Assembly: GCA_934168325.1 (NCBI GenBank)
Contig: CAKPNG010000055.1
Coordinates: 1 to 7,251 of the forward strand
Reading direction: 5' to 3'
Length of the DNA stretch: 7,251 nt
Origin: an uncultured Bacilli bacterium
Lineage (GTDB): Bacteria > Bacillota_I > Bacilli_A > RFN20 > CAG-826
The notes beneath the pieces are model-generated. The model saw nothing but the letters and a program-made list of their open reading frames with translations. It made no database searches and was not told the origin of the DNA. Below are positions 1-6,942 of the stretch, one piece after another. The position numbers and the translations under genes were made by a program. The first letter of the stretch is position 1. Every line of letters begins with the position of its first letter.

Positions 1-79
1 AAATGCTGGCATCTATCATCTATAATTATGGCAAATTTTGTGATGATTTTAAATCCACCCTGAAACTAGGCGCTTACAA

Positions 80-199
80 TCATTCCGTCTGCGCCTTCTC
101 ATTTTCTTCCCGGATAATCTCCTTTCTGGCGTTCTGTACACGCGCATTGCCAGTAACCACAGCCTTGTCCTCAACCTTCACATTCTTACGAAATAAATC
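80..199 (-). pseudogene. Remnant of a coding sequence with hexapeptide-like repeat (39 codons)
   Basis: A 39-codon open stretch runs on the minus strand from just after an in-frame TAA (200-202) to a TGA at 80-82. Its translation contains VEDKAVVTGNARVQNA, followed by a charged helical tail, KEIIREENEKAQTE. The DKAVVTGNARV part resembles the short beta-strand repeats (xAxVxGNAxV) of left-handed beta-helix and polymer-forming proteins, where many copies normally occur in a row. Only about one and a half copies are present. The only possible start is a GTG at 179-181 without a clear Shine-Dalgarno site. It lies 43 bases beyond the stop of the nuclease gene. The simplest reading is the 3' end of a lost gene, but a chance open frame cannot be excluded. 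Confidence 0.3.
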
Positions 200-242
200 T
201 TATATGGCAGCCTCTTTTTATACAGACGCACAAAAAACAATT

Positions 243-1931
243 TTATTTTCCTATCAGCACCTGCTTTCCCTGAAAAGCAAATCCATATGCGCGAATTTGA
301 TCTGGCCGAAATCCTCTGGCAAGTAACTGTGCATCATATTGTTTATGACGAATCTGTTCTAACGCATTGTTCACAGTCGCATTCAAATCAGCCTCCGACT
401 CCGGATCAATCACTTTAAATTCCAGAATAATTGCATCCGACTGACCAATTTCAACAGGCTCAAGCATAATATCATAACGCCCAAATCCACTTTCACGATT
501 GGAGGTAATATGGTAGTTATCCTGCAGATCTACCATCAGTCCAAGAACAAACCCATGGTAAAAACGTTCCGGTTCTGCCGAAGCAGAAGATCCCTTTCCC
601 GTATCAAAGAAACTGAACGTTTCTAAGGCTATCCTATTAATATAATGATTCATTGCCCGAACATCATCCGCAAGCAGTGCCTTAACAAATGCATTATAAT
701 TTGGAGTATATTTCTTAAACCAGCCATCGATCATTCGGCGAAACATGACATCTACCTCATGATTTGTCAAAGAAAGATGGTAATTCTGATTGGATGCAGC
801 AGCATCCTTCGGAGCCTGATTAATTTTCAAATATCCACTTGAAAGCAACAAACTCCATATCGCAGTCATATTATCATCCAACTGATCAAATACAATCTGC
901 TCATCAATTTCCGTTACCAGTTCTTTTCCAGACAGTAAATCCTCCATGGCCTCTTTGATTGCAGAATTTCCCCTTTGAATAAGATGTCCAATCAGGCTAT
1001 TAGAACTGGTATTGGCCCAATAAATATCAATTTTTCTTTTATCAAGAAAATTCGTAATTGACCATGGATTGTATATATCCTTTTTGCCTCCAAAAACGAA
1101 ACCATCATACCATTTCTTTACAACATCACATTGATCAGACATTCCGGCTTCATCCAGTGCTGTAAAGACTTCAGATTCTGTAAAACCAAACGATGTCGCG
1201 TACTTCTCGGAAGTAGTTGTGATCACTTCCAAATTATTCAGATCTGAAAAAATGGATTCCTTGCTAACTCTCGTAATACCTGTCATAATTGCCCGCTCAA
1301 GATATGGATTTGTCTTGAACGTTGCGTTGAACAGGCTTCGAGTAAAGGCCGTCAGTTCCCTCCAATATCCATATGCATAGGATTCCTGTAATGGCGTATC
1401 GTACTCATCAAGCAAAACGATGACCTTTTTCCCATAATATTTGCTGAGGAAAAGGCACAAATTTTGTAATGCCATAACCGCATCGGCATCATTCATCTCC
1501 GGTGTAACTGCCTGGAACCGCTTTTTTTCACGCTCATTTAATGTGTCACCATTTAACAGATACATATTTTCATCATATAATGAAGCAATCAACGAACAAA
1601 TCTGTCTTCTTGCGTTCACATAAGTATTTGTTTTGACTGCTGCAAAACTTAAGAAGAGAACAGGATAGGTTCCCTGTAATTTCCGTAAACCAGCATTCTT
1701 TTCGATGCTCAATCCTTCGAATAAATCCAAACGTTTCGCATATTTCACTGAAAAGAAACATTCCACCATACTCATATTTAAAGTCTTGCCGAAACGGCGA
1801 GGTCGTGTGATCAAAGTTACATCGTCCTGCGAATCCCACCATTCTTTAATAAAGTCCGTTTTATCAATATAAAAACAATTGTGCTCACGGAGCGAAGCAA
1901 AATCCTGCTTTCCTATGCTGATTGTTTTCAT
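243..1931 (-). CDS. AAA-ATPase-like protein with C-terminal PD-(D/E)XK nuclease domain
   Basis: This 562-residue protein matches the two-domain family with an N-terminal AAA-ATPase-like region (Pfam AAA-ATPase_like, PF09820) and a C-terminal PD-(D/E)XK nuclease-like region (formerly DUF1703). Residues 43-50 (RPRRFGKT) form the family's degenerate Walker A motif, and 160-169 (VIVLLDEYDT) form Walker B with D165/E166. The conserved MTGITRVSKES stretch covers 206-216. Near the C-terminus, D477 (GRYDIML), E494 and K496 (ILEFK) and Q516 (ALEQI) supply an intact-looking nuclease core, so the protein appears complete. No signal peptide or membrane helix is seen. The ATG at 1929-1931 is preceded by AAAGGGGG six bases upstream, which fixes the start. 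The family is abundant and often multicopy in gut Firmicutes and Bacteroidetes. Its biological role is not established, and mobile-element or defence roles are only guesses. The gene is visibly less AT-rich than the three genes upstream: by hand, 23 G+C in 1381-1440 against 14 in 6301-6360. Confidence 0.93.
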   Translation of the reverse strand: MKTISIGKQDFASLREHNCFYIDKTDFIKEWWDSQDDVTLITRPRRFGKTLNMSMVECFFSVKYAKRLDLFEGLSIEKNAGLRKLQGTYPVLFLSFAAVKTNTYVNARRQICSLIASLYDENMYLLNGDTLNEREKKRFQAVTPEMNDADAVMALQNLCLFLSKYYGKKVIVLLDEYDTPLQESYAYGYWRELTAFTRSLFNATFKTNPYLERAIMTGITRVSKESIFSDLNNLEVITTTSEKYATSFGFTESEVFTALDEAGMSDQCDVVKKWYDGFVFGGKKDIYNPWSITNFLDKRKIDIYWANTSSNSLIGHLIQRGNSAIKEAMEDLLSGKELVTEIDEQIVFDQLDDNMTAIWSLLLSSGYLKINQAPKDAAASNQNYHLSLTNHEVDVMFRRMIDGWFKKYTPNYNAFVKALLADDVRAMNHYINRIALETFSFFDTGKGSSASAEPERFYHGFVLGLMVDLQDNYHITSNRESGFGRYDIMLEPVEIGQSDAIILEFKVIDPESEADLNATVNNALEQIRHKQYDAQLLARGFRPDQIRAYGFAFQGKQVLIGK

Positions 1932-1937
1932 GAATAT

Positions 1938-1945
1938 CCCCCTTT
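1938..1945 (-). promoter_or_regulatory. Ribosome binding site of the AAA-ATPase/nuclease gene
   Basis: AAAGGGGG on the minus strand lies six bases before the ATG at 1931. It is a strong, slightly unusual G-run Shine-Dalgarno site and supports this ATG as the start. Confidence 0.7.
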
Positions 1946-1980
1946 AGGAAAATTGAAATCCTATCTACATGTTGCACTTA

Positions 1981-1997
1981 TTGTTATAGTATAACAA
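1981..1997. repeat. 17-bp perfect palindrome over the -10 (candidate operator)
   Basis: TTGTTATA, one central base and TATAACAA form a perfect inverted repeat with 8-base arms. It covers the candidate -10 hexamer of the nuclease gene. A dimeric repressor binding here would block transcription. It has no G+C-rich stem and no following T-tract, so it does not look like a terminator. Confidence 0.5.
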
Positions 1998-2016
1998 ACT
2001 TTTATCATAGATAAAA
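1988..2016 (-). promoter_or_regulatory. Candidate sigma-A-type promoter of the AAA-ATPase/nuclease gene
   Basis: On the minus strand a TATACT (1988-1993) matches the -10 consensus in five of six positions. Seventeen bases upstream is a weak -35, TTTTAT (2011-2016). The expected transcription start near 1980 would give a leader of about 50 bases before the ATG. Both hexamers fall inside perfect palindromes (1981-1997 and 2000-2016), suggesting repressor control. The poor -35 and the AT-rich background keep confidence modest. Confidence 0.4.
2000..2016. repeat. 17-bp perfect palindrome over the -35 (candidate operator)
   Basis: TTTTATC, ATA and GATAAAA form a perfect inverted repeat with 7-base arms and a 3-base centre. 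Its centre is 19 bases from that of the neighbouring palindrome, roughly two helical turns, so two dimers could bind on the same face of the DNA. It overlaps the weak -35 hexamer. A very weak terminator for the upstream 560-aa gene is the other reading, but the all-A/T stem makes that less likely. Confidence 0.45.
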
Positions 2017-2056
2017 CAAAAGAATTTATTACATTTCTTAATGCAAATTTTTCAAA

Positions 2057-3739
2057 TCATAACCATGGCAACTGTTCATTTCTATTCCATATGATTCCAT
2101 TAACTTTCGAAAGTGCATTGGGATTTTTTCTGTATTGATTATCATGAATACGTACATTTTTACATTCTAACTTTTCTCCGCACGTATCGATTATTGCACC
2201 TTCCGTATAGCAATTAAAGATTTCCACATTTTCCATGTTTATCATGCTATCTGTATAAATCAACGTATTTTCTTGTTTTGCTTCTTGCAAACATACATTT
2301 TCTAATTGTATATTATAACTTTCTTCAAAACCAATGCCTCCGAACAAAGTAACATTTTTAATACTTATATTATTACATTCTGTACATTGTACTATTTCTT
2401 CCCAATTTTCCTTTGTTTTTTCTTTTTTTATCACCAGATTTCTAATTTCAAAATCGTAACAATGATCAAAACACAAAACTGTACATTTTCCAAATGGTGA
2501 AAAAAACATACTATTTTCACCATCTATCACAAAATTAGAAAGATTACACAACCTTACTCTCCATCCATCATCGCCACCGTCAACTCGTACATTCTCATTC
2601 TCCTCCATTTCATTAAAAATATTATATTTTGCATGTTTCATGTGAAGTTCTATATTATCTCCTAATTTCCAAACAAACTCCCCTATACTCTCGCATTGAA
2701 TATCAGTCCTATCAGCTTTACTTTCTTCATTTATTTGCCTATCAAACTCTCCAAACATGAAATCTTCGCTATATTGTTTTTTATCATATATAAAGGAACA
2801 TAAGCATTGATAAATATATGTTACTGAACTGGCATAATTTTCATCTCGATTATACTCTAATAATAAATCATTCAATAATAAGCTTGGAATATCGTTTAAA
2901 AATTCAATTTCTTTTTCTTTACCATATTTCATTATTTTTTTATAAGCTTCTAATATGCTTTCTTCATCTGATAAATCTTTATCAGACGAAATCTGCATAA
3001 TTCCAACAGTTGCACGTCCTACAATCTTTAGTTTTATCCGTTCAAGTCTTCTAAATATGCCACCCCTATTAAAATTTTCAAAAATCATAATAGCATAAAT
3101 AATAATCCATGCATGTCTATCTTCTCTAGAAATATCCGTAATCGATCGATATCTTTTATATAAGACTTCAAATTGATTTATAATATATTTTTCCAGCTGT
3201 CGTCTCGTTAATATATCATCCTGCTTTACCTTGTTATCTAATATATGTTTTACAAATGTATAGATAATAAGTATCACTGCGAACCAAAGTTCCTCTTTTA
3301 AATCATCTACACTCATCAATAAATTTTTATTTTTCCCAAAGAAAAAACAATTCAGCAGTAAACATATTGCTAATGCAACAACAGCCATCCCACATTCATA
3401 TTTATAAGTGTAAAGCTCTCTTCTTCGCAAAATACCACAAATCAGAATAAATCTATATAGAAAATAAAAAAACACATACAAACATACCCATATTGGTATA
3501 TAAGAGATTCCATATTTTCGAAATATCATATACAGAAAAACCGAAACAATATTAGGAATAAAAATATTCATCAAAATATTATTTGTCATCGGTTGATGGC
3601 GATCATCTGAGAAAATAAATAAAGCATAATTCTGCCCTGTATCACCAATTTGATGTAACATACTCCCAGCCCAACTAATAGCATGTTGGGTAAGAATGGC
3701 AAGTATTATAACACTAATTAAACAAATTATTTGCGTCAA
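2057..3739 (-). CDS. Membrane protein with lysozyme/transglycosylase-like segment and C-terminal beta-helix
   Basis: This 560-residue protein is not a family I can name. Five hydrophobic segments (about 4-23, 55-73, 80-103, 115-134, 150-168) anchor it in the membrane. A mostly helical region follows at about 180-330. It holds IFENFNR (E221) and, 25 residues on, VGIMQI (245-250) with SDEES (257-261). A glutamate at the end of a hydrophobic helix followed by G-[IL]-M-Q-[IV] recalls lysozyme-fold lytic transglycosylases, so E221 is a candidate catalytic acid. From about 395 to 535, six rungs of the form xIxNVxI (403, 430, 458, 477, 500, 524), spaced 19-28 residues apart, indicate a right-handed parallel beta-helix of the pectate-lyase type. 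The start is a TTG (3737-3739), chosen because AGGAGGGG lies six bases upstream. It is 11 bases after the 539-aa gene and coupled to it. The loop with RRR at 105-107 argues for that loop being cytoplasmic, which would place the C-terminal domains inside. The domain reading is inference; the gene itself is secure. Confidence 0.85.
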   Translation of the reverse strand: MTQIICLISVIILAILTQHAISWAGSMLHQIGDTGQNYALFIFSDDRHQPMTNNILMNIFIPNIVSVFLYMIFRKYGISYIPIWVCLYVFFYFLYRFILICGILRRRELYTYKYECGMAVVALAICLLLNCFFFGKNKNLLMSVDDLKEELWFAVILIIYTFVKHILDNKVKQDDILTRRQLEKYIINQFEVLYKRYRSITDISREDRHAWIIIYAIMIFENFNRGGIFRRLERIKLKIVGRATVGIMQISSDKDLSDEESILEAYKKIMKYGKEKEIEFLNDIPSLLLNDLLLEYNRDENYASSVTYIYQCLCSFIYDKKQYSEDFMFGEFDRQINEESKADRTDIQCESIGEFVWKLGDNIELHMKHAKYNIFNEMEENENVRVDGGDDGWRVRLCNLSNFVIDGENSMFFSPFGKCTVLCFDHCYDFEIRNLVIKKEKTKENWEEIVQCTECNNISIKNVTLFGGIGFEESYNIQLENVCLQEAKQENTLIYTDSMINMENVEIFNCYTEGAIIDTCGEKLECKNVRIHDNQYRKNPNALSKVNGIIWNRNEQLPWL

Positions 3740-3744
3740 CTTAT

Positions 3745-3752
3745 CCCCTCCT
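3745..3752 (-). promoter_or_regulatory. Ribosome binding site overlapping the upstream stop codon; sets a TTG start
   Basis: AGGAGGGG on the minus strand is a near-perfect Shine-Dalgarno site. It ends six bases before the TTG start of the 560-aa gene. Its first two bases (AG) belong to the TAG stop (3751-3753) of the 539-aa gene. Ribosomes ending the upstream gene would sit on this site, so the two proteins are probably made together by translational coupling. The next in-frame ATG is 26 codons later and would remove the first membrane helix. Confidence 0.75.
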
Positions 3753-5370
3753 AAGATTTCTTATTTTTATATATTTTCATTAACAATAATAGTACTCCCT
3801 TTTTTATTTTTGAACGAATAAGCGAATCATCCTCAATTTTTATTCCTTCATATTCAGCATTCCTGTCAATTTCTTCTACCAATAATACTATTAAAAGTAC
3901 TCCCCATATAACCATACTAAACTGCCCACAGTTAATTTTCGGGATTAAATCTTTCTTTGCCCCCAATATTGTTTTAATTGTGGTCAATGTTTCCTGTATC
4001 AATGGCAAACCAAAAAACACCGTAAATACCAACGTAACTCTGTTTAAAGAGAGTGTTTGCTGCTCTTCCAATCTACTTTTTTCGTATAATTCTATGCTTT
4101 GCATTCGATGCAGCATTTCATTAAAATCTACAATGCAACTATCCAACATATTTTTTACTCTTTCATAAAATATTTTTCCATGTTTAGGCGCAACGGCTAA
4201 TAAACTATCTAAATAATTTGCATTAGCATAGTATTGCACCATCATGGAATTAATAGTATGTCGATCCTGTTCTGACAGCCAATAAATAGTCATTTCATTA
4301 TCTTTCTGGGCCAAGGCAAGTAATATGTACAAATCAAATGTTGCAGCAATAGAATTATTTAAATACTGATTTTTCGATTCTATGTAATTTCGATTATTCA
4401 ATTTCATTAAAGCATCAACATCTGCGTACATAATTAATCTTCCCCTATCTCCGCACACAACATGGATACCACTTGCATTGAAATGTGCTTTTTCAAAAAA
4501 AGTATTTAATTCATTTTGATTTGGTATCATAGCAAAATTTTCAGGATAAGCAAATCTATACATTTGCTCGACAACATCTCTGTCATATAATGTCAATTTC
4601 GAAAGACTATATTTATCGCACTCCGTTATGACAAATGTCTCCATCCCTATGAATCTATCTCCATCAACTAAACTTTTTGAAAAGAAATTTCTAACATATG
4701 TCTGTAAAGCAATAACAATATCATCAATGCCGTCTGTATCTCCATCCAAAATTTTGTAACACTGTTCTCCATCGGTCATATACAATGCTTCCCATATTTT
4801 TATATTAAGGAACCACCGCCGTAAAGGATAATTTGATAACAACTTCATATCAATAGCCTTTAATGGCATCTGCAATTTTATTACACCATTTCCGTTTGTC
4901 AATAACTGAATACTTACCGGACAATATACATAGTTCCATTCTGTAAAATATACTTTAATTGGCATCAAAACATAATAACCACATTTCCCACTTCCAAATA
5001 CATTCGTCATTTGTCTATATCCGTTCATAACAAGACTTATCTGGTTAATGCTTGCTTCAATTGCGTTCTCTAACTGATCATTCATTTCATCATCAAAATC
5101 AAAGTAGTATTCAACAAGTTCATTTTTTATATACATTTGATGAAGTTTTTCTAGATTACATTTTCCAAATTTTTGGTGCTGTTTTAATGCCTCACACTTT
5201 CTTTCTTGCATAATATTATCTATTGTTGTATTTTTCAAAATAGAATCATCGCAAATGTATGCAGTTATCCCTGATTCTGCTTTTTTTGCGTCCATTTCTT
5301 TTAAATGAGTCCTGTAATTCTTAATTCGAAATGCAAGATAATAATTCCAATAGCCGTTTTGAATTATCAT
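3751..5370 (-). CDS. Uncharacterised protein with CorA-like C-terminal two-helix membrane hairpin
   Basis: This 539-residue protein matches no family I recognise. Residues 1 to about 400 are soluble and mixed alpha/beta, with a strand-rich part near 130-170 and an acidic DGDTDGIDD at 209-217. A long helical stretch (about 400-440) runs directly into a first membrane helix (about 442-466). A short polar loop and a second membrane helix (about 483-500) follow, then a charged tail rich in lysine and arginine. Large soluble domain, long helix and paired C-terminal helices is the layout of CorA/Mrs2-type channels. The GMN signature at the end of the first helix is absent (GLPLIQE instead), so ion transport is not claimed. 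The frame is open to a GTG at 5400. The ATG at 5368-5370 is preferred because GGAGG lies nine bases before it. The next gene starts 11 bases after its stop. The upstream 453-aa gene ends 210 bases before the chosen start, with no clear promoter between. Confidence 0.85.
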   Translation of the reverse strand: MIIQNGYWNYYLAFRIKNYRTHLKEMDAKKAESGITAYICDDSILKNTTIDNIMQERKCEALKQHQKFGKCNLEKLHQMYIKNELVEYYFDFDDEMNDQLENAIEASINQISLVMNGYRQMTNVFGSGKCGYYVLMPIKVYFTEWNYVYCPVSIQLLTNGNGVIKLQMPLKAIDMKLLSNYPLRRWFLNIKIWEALYMTDGEQCYKILDGDTDGIDDIVIALQTYVRNFFSKSLVDGDRFIGMETFVITECDKYSLSKLTLYDRDVVEQMYRFAYPENFAMIPNQNELNTFFEKAHFNASGIHVVCGDRGRLIMYADVDALMKLNNRNYIESKNQYLNNSIAATFDLYILLALAQKDNEMTIYWLSEQDRHTINSMMVQYYANANYLDSLLAVAPKHGKIFYERVKNMLDSCIVDFNEMLHRMQSIELYEKSRLEEQQTLSLNRVTLVFTVFFGLPLIQETLTTIKTILGAKKDLIPKINCGQFSMVIWGVLLIVLLVEEIDRNAEYEGIKIEDDSLIRSKIKKGVLLLLMKIYKNKKS

Positions 5371-5379
5371 AATCAATAG

Positions 5380-5384
5380 CCTCC
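5380..5384 (-). promoter_or_regulatory. Ribosome binding site deciding the start of the 539-aa gene
   Basis: GGAGG on the minus strand lies nine bases before the ATG at 5370. The GTG at 5400 that would add ten residues has no comparable site upstream, so the shorter form is preferred. Confidence 0.6.
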
Positions 5385-5580
5385 ATATTATGTGTAACAC
5401 CGTAAATCGACTTATCTACAGTAACTTTAAAATCCACCTGAAACAATATCATATATTCTTGCCTAGAAAAGAATTGGAACTAATATCATCTTCCAAGCAA
5501 TAAACACCACTTGTCCTCTCTTTTAAGGTATAGGATTCCACTCTCCCCCAAACATGATTTCATATTTTTCCTATCTTTGC

Positions 5581-6942
5581 CTAGTATTCTATAATCTTTT
5601 TTACCATATTCATAGGTATGAAGATTTGCGTAACTATTCGATTATCAACATACTTCATCAAAATCCAATCACTTTTTACATGATACTTTTGTCCGATAAA
5701 TGGCTTCTTTTTCCCATCCACAAAACAAATAACTTCTCTACTTTTCCTTTTTACCCGTTTTTCGTATCTCAGAGACACTTTATTTTGATAATATATATAA
5801 TCAATAATTTTGTTTTCGCAAAGTACCTCTTTTCCCTCCTGATCAATATATCCTATTTTTTCATTCTCATACTGTATTATATTTTTCTTCACTTTAATAG
5901 CATGCCCACTTTTTGTCCGAATTATAATCTCACTCAAATCCTTTTTACCAATCCACAGTTGTCCAACATTTTCGGCAATCAATAAAATAAGCCACAAATT
6001 ATATAACTCAACACAAACACTTTGTACAATAAATATTCCTGTAATAAGCCCTATTAGCAGAATTACTCTAGTAATTATGAATATATATGTAGGCAAACTC
6101 TTAACATTAGAGAGAAGCAAAAAATGATATATAATATAATACACCATTAGTGTGATAGTAAATGTTGATGCGCACGCGAATCTAACAATTATATTTGGAT
6201 CCTCCGTATACAGTTCTGAAATAAATAATACACTTAAACTACCGATAATTCCATATAATACCAATGCAAATAACTTATTTCTATTTACTTTCGTATTTGA
6301 CCTAAGTATACCTATGATAAAAACTATTGCTAATATAACTCCAAATTTTATTACTACATTTGTGTTAAAAAACACTACAATAATATTTGCTATTCCTATG
6401 CACACACCAAAAGAAACTATAAATCCTAAAATTTCAATCACAAATCGAACATCATTTAATAAAAATTCTTTAAGATCTACATTTTCATTTGCACAAATAA
6501 GAGTGTATTTTATTGCACTTCGATTCTTCCAATTTCGTTTTATCTTTATAAAATTTTTCACACCATTAAAAATTGATATTCCGAATAAAGTTATTATCGT
6601 TGGAAGCGTTTTCCATAAAAATTCAGGTAAATAATGTTCTATGAATTCTTTTTTAAAAGAATTTATAATTTCCAATATATTTCTTAGACCATCCAGTCCC
6701 ATATTAATGTCTTTATCATGTAAAGAAAAATAAACAATTAATCCTATCAGTTCTACAATTACCATAATACACAATATAATTATATTTTTATATTTCTTAT
6801 ACATCCCTACTTTCTTTTTTTGTTTCAGCGTTAATGCAGAAATTTTGTTCATAGCTAAACACACCACCTTAAGTATCTTCTGTGACATAGATTTCTCATT
6901 CTTAATTTCTGTTTCTAACTCTAACTTTCTAAATTTTTTCAT
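5581..6942 (-). CDS. Polytopic membrane protein with C-terminal soluble domain, unknown function
   Basis: This 453-residue protein is not one I recognise. A very basic N-terminus (about 1-52) precedes roughly eight hydrophobic segments near 53-73, 110-128, 168-190, 196-214, 224-243, 251-275, 283-305 and 308-330. The last 120 residues (about 335-453) are soluble and probably beta-strand-rich, with short turns such as DQEGKE and VDGKKK. The positive-inside rule puts the lysine-rich N-terminus in the cytoplasm, and with eight helices the C-terminal domain would also be cytoplasmic. The ATG at 6940-6942 has AGAGGAAG 11 bases upstream, slightly far but usable. The frame stays open upstream to a TAA at 7018-7020 without any ATG, GTG or TTG, so the present N-terminus may be secondary (see findings). 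It heads a run of three similarly AT-rich membrane-protein genes on one strand, separated from the next by 210 bases. Shared operon membership is likely but not proven. Confidence 0.8.
   Translation of the reverse strand: MKKFRKLELETEIKNEKSMSQKILKVVCLAMNKISALTLKQKKKVGMYKKYKNIIILCIMVIVELIGLIVYFSLHDKDINMGLDGLRNILEIINSFKKEFIEHYLPEFLWKTLPTIITLFGISIFNGVKNFIKIKRNWKNRSAIKYTLICANENVDLKEFLLNDVRFVIEILGFIVSFGVCIGIANIIVVFFNTNVVIKFGVILAIVFIIGILRSNTKVNRNKLFALVLYGIIGSLSVLFISELYTEDPNIIVRFACASTFTITLMVYYIIYHFLLLSNVKSLPTYIFIITRVILLIGLITGIFIVQSVCVELYNLWLILLIAENVGQLWIGKKDLSEIIIRTKSGHAIKVKKNIIQYENEKIGYIDQEGKEVLCENKIIDYIYYQNKVSLRYEKRVKRKSREVICFVDGKKKPFIGQKYHVKSDWILMKYVDNRIVTQIFIPMNMVKKIIEY

Noticed and set aside
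3..326. 107-codon plus-strand open frame at the left edge
   Set aside because: It overlaps the end of the nuclease gene and the hexapeptide-like remnant on the other strand. Its translation (FSFSSRIISF and similar) looks like an antisense shadow.
1573..1842. 89-codon minus-strand frame inside the nuclease gene
   Set aside because: It is an alternative frame across the intact ATPase domain, whose Walker motifs show which frame is real.
3751..5370. Calling the 539-aa protein a magnesium transporter
   Set aside because: Only the topology resembles CorA. The GMN motif is missing and the soluble domain is not recognisably CorA.
5371..5400. GTG at 5400 as start of the CorA-like-layout gene
   Set aside because: The ATG ten codons later has GGAGG at good spacing, and that site would itself lie inside the coding region of the longer form.
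5455..5474. Inverted repeat ATTCTT...AAGAAT upstream of the 539-aa gene
   Set aside because: It has six AT-rich pairs around an 8-base loop and no T-tract or consensus features. That is expected by chance in DNA this AT-rich.
5554..5985. 143-codon plus-strand open frame
   Set aside because: It lies antisense to the C-terminal half of the 453-aa membrane protein. Its translation is the hydrophobic, phenylalanine-rich kind produced by reading AT-rich membrane genes backwards, and no convincing start signal precedes it.
6152..6634. 160-codon plus-strand open frame
   Set aside because: It is antisense to the membrane-helix region of the 453-aa gene and low in complexity. The minus-strand gene explains the sequence better.
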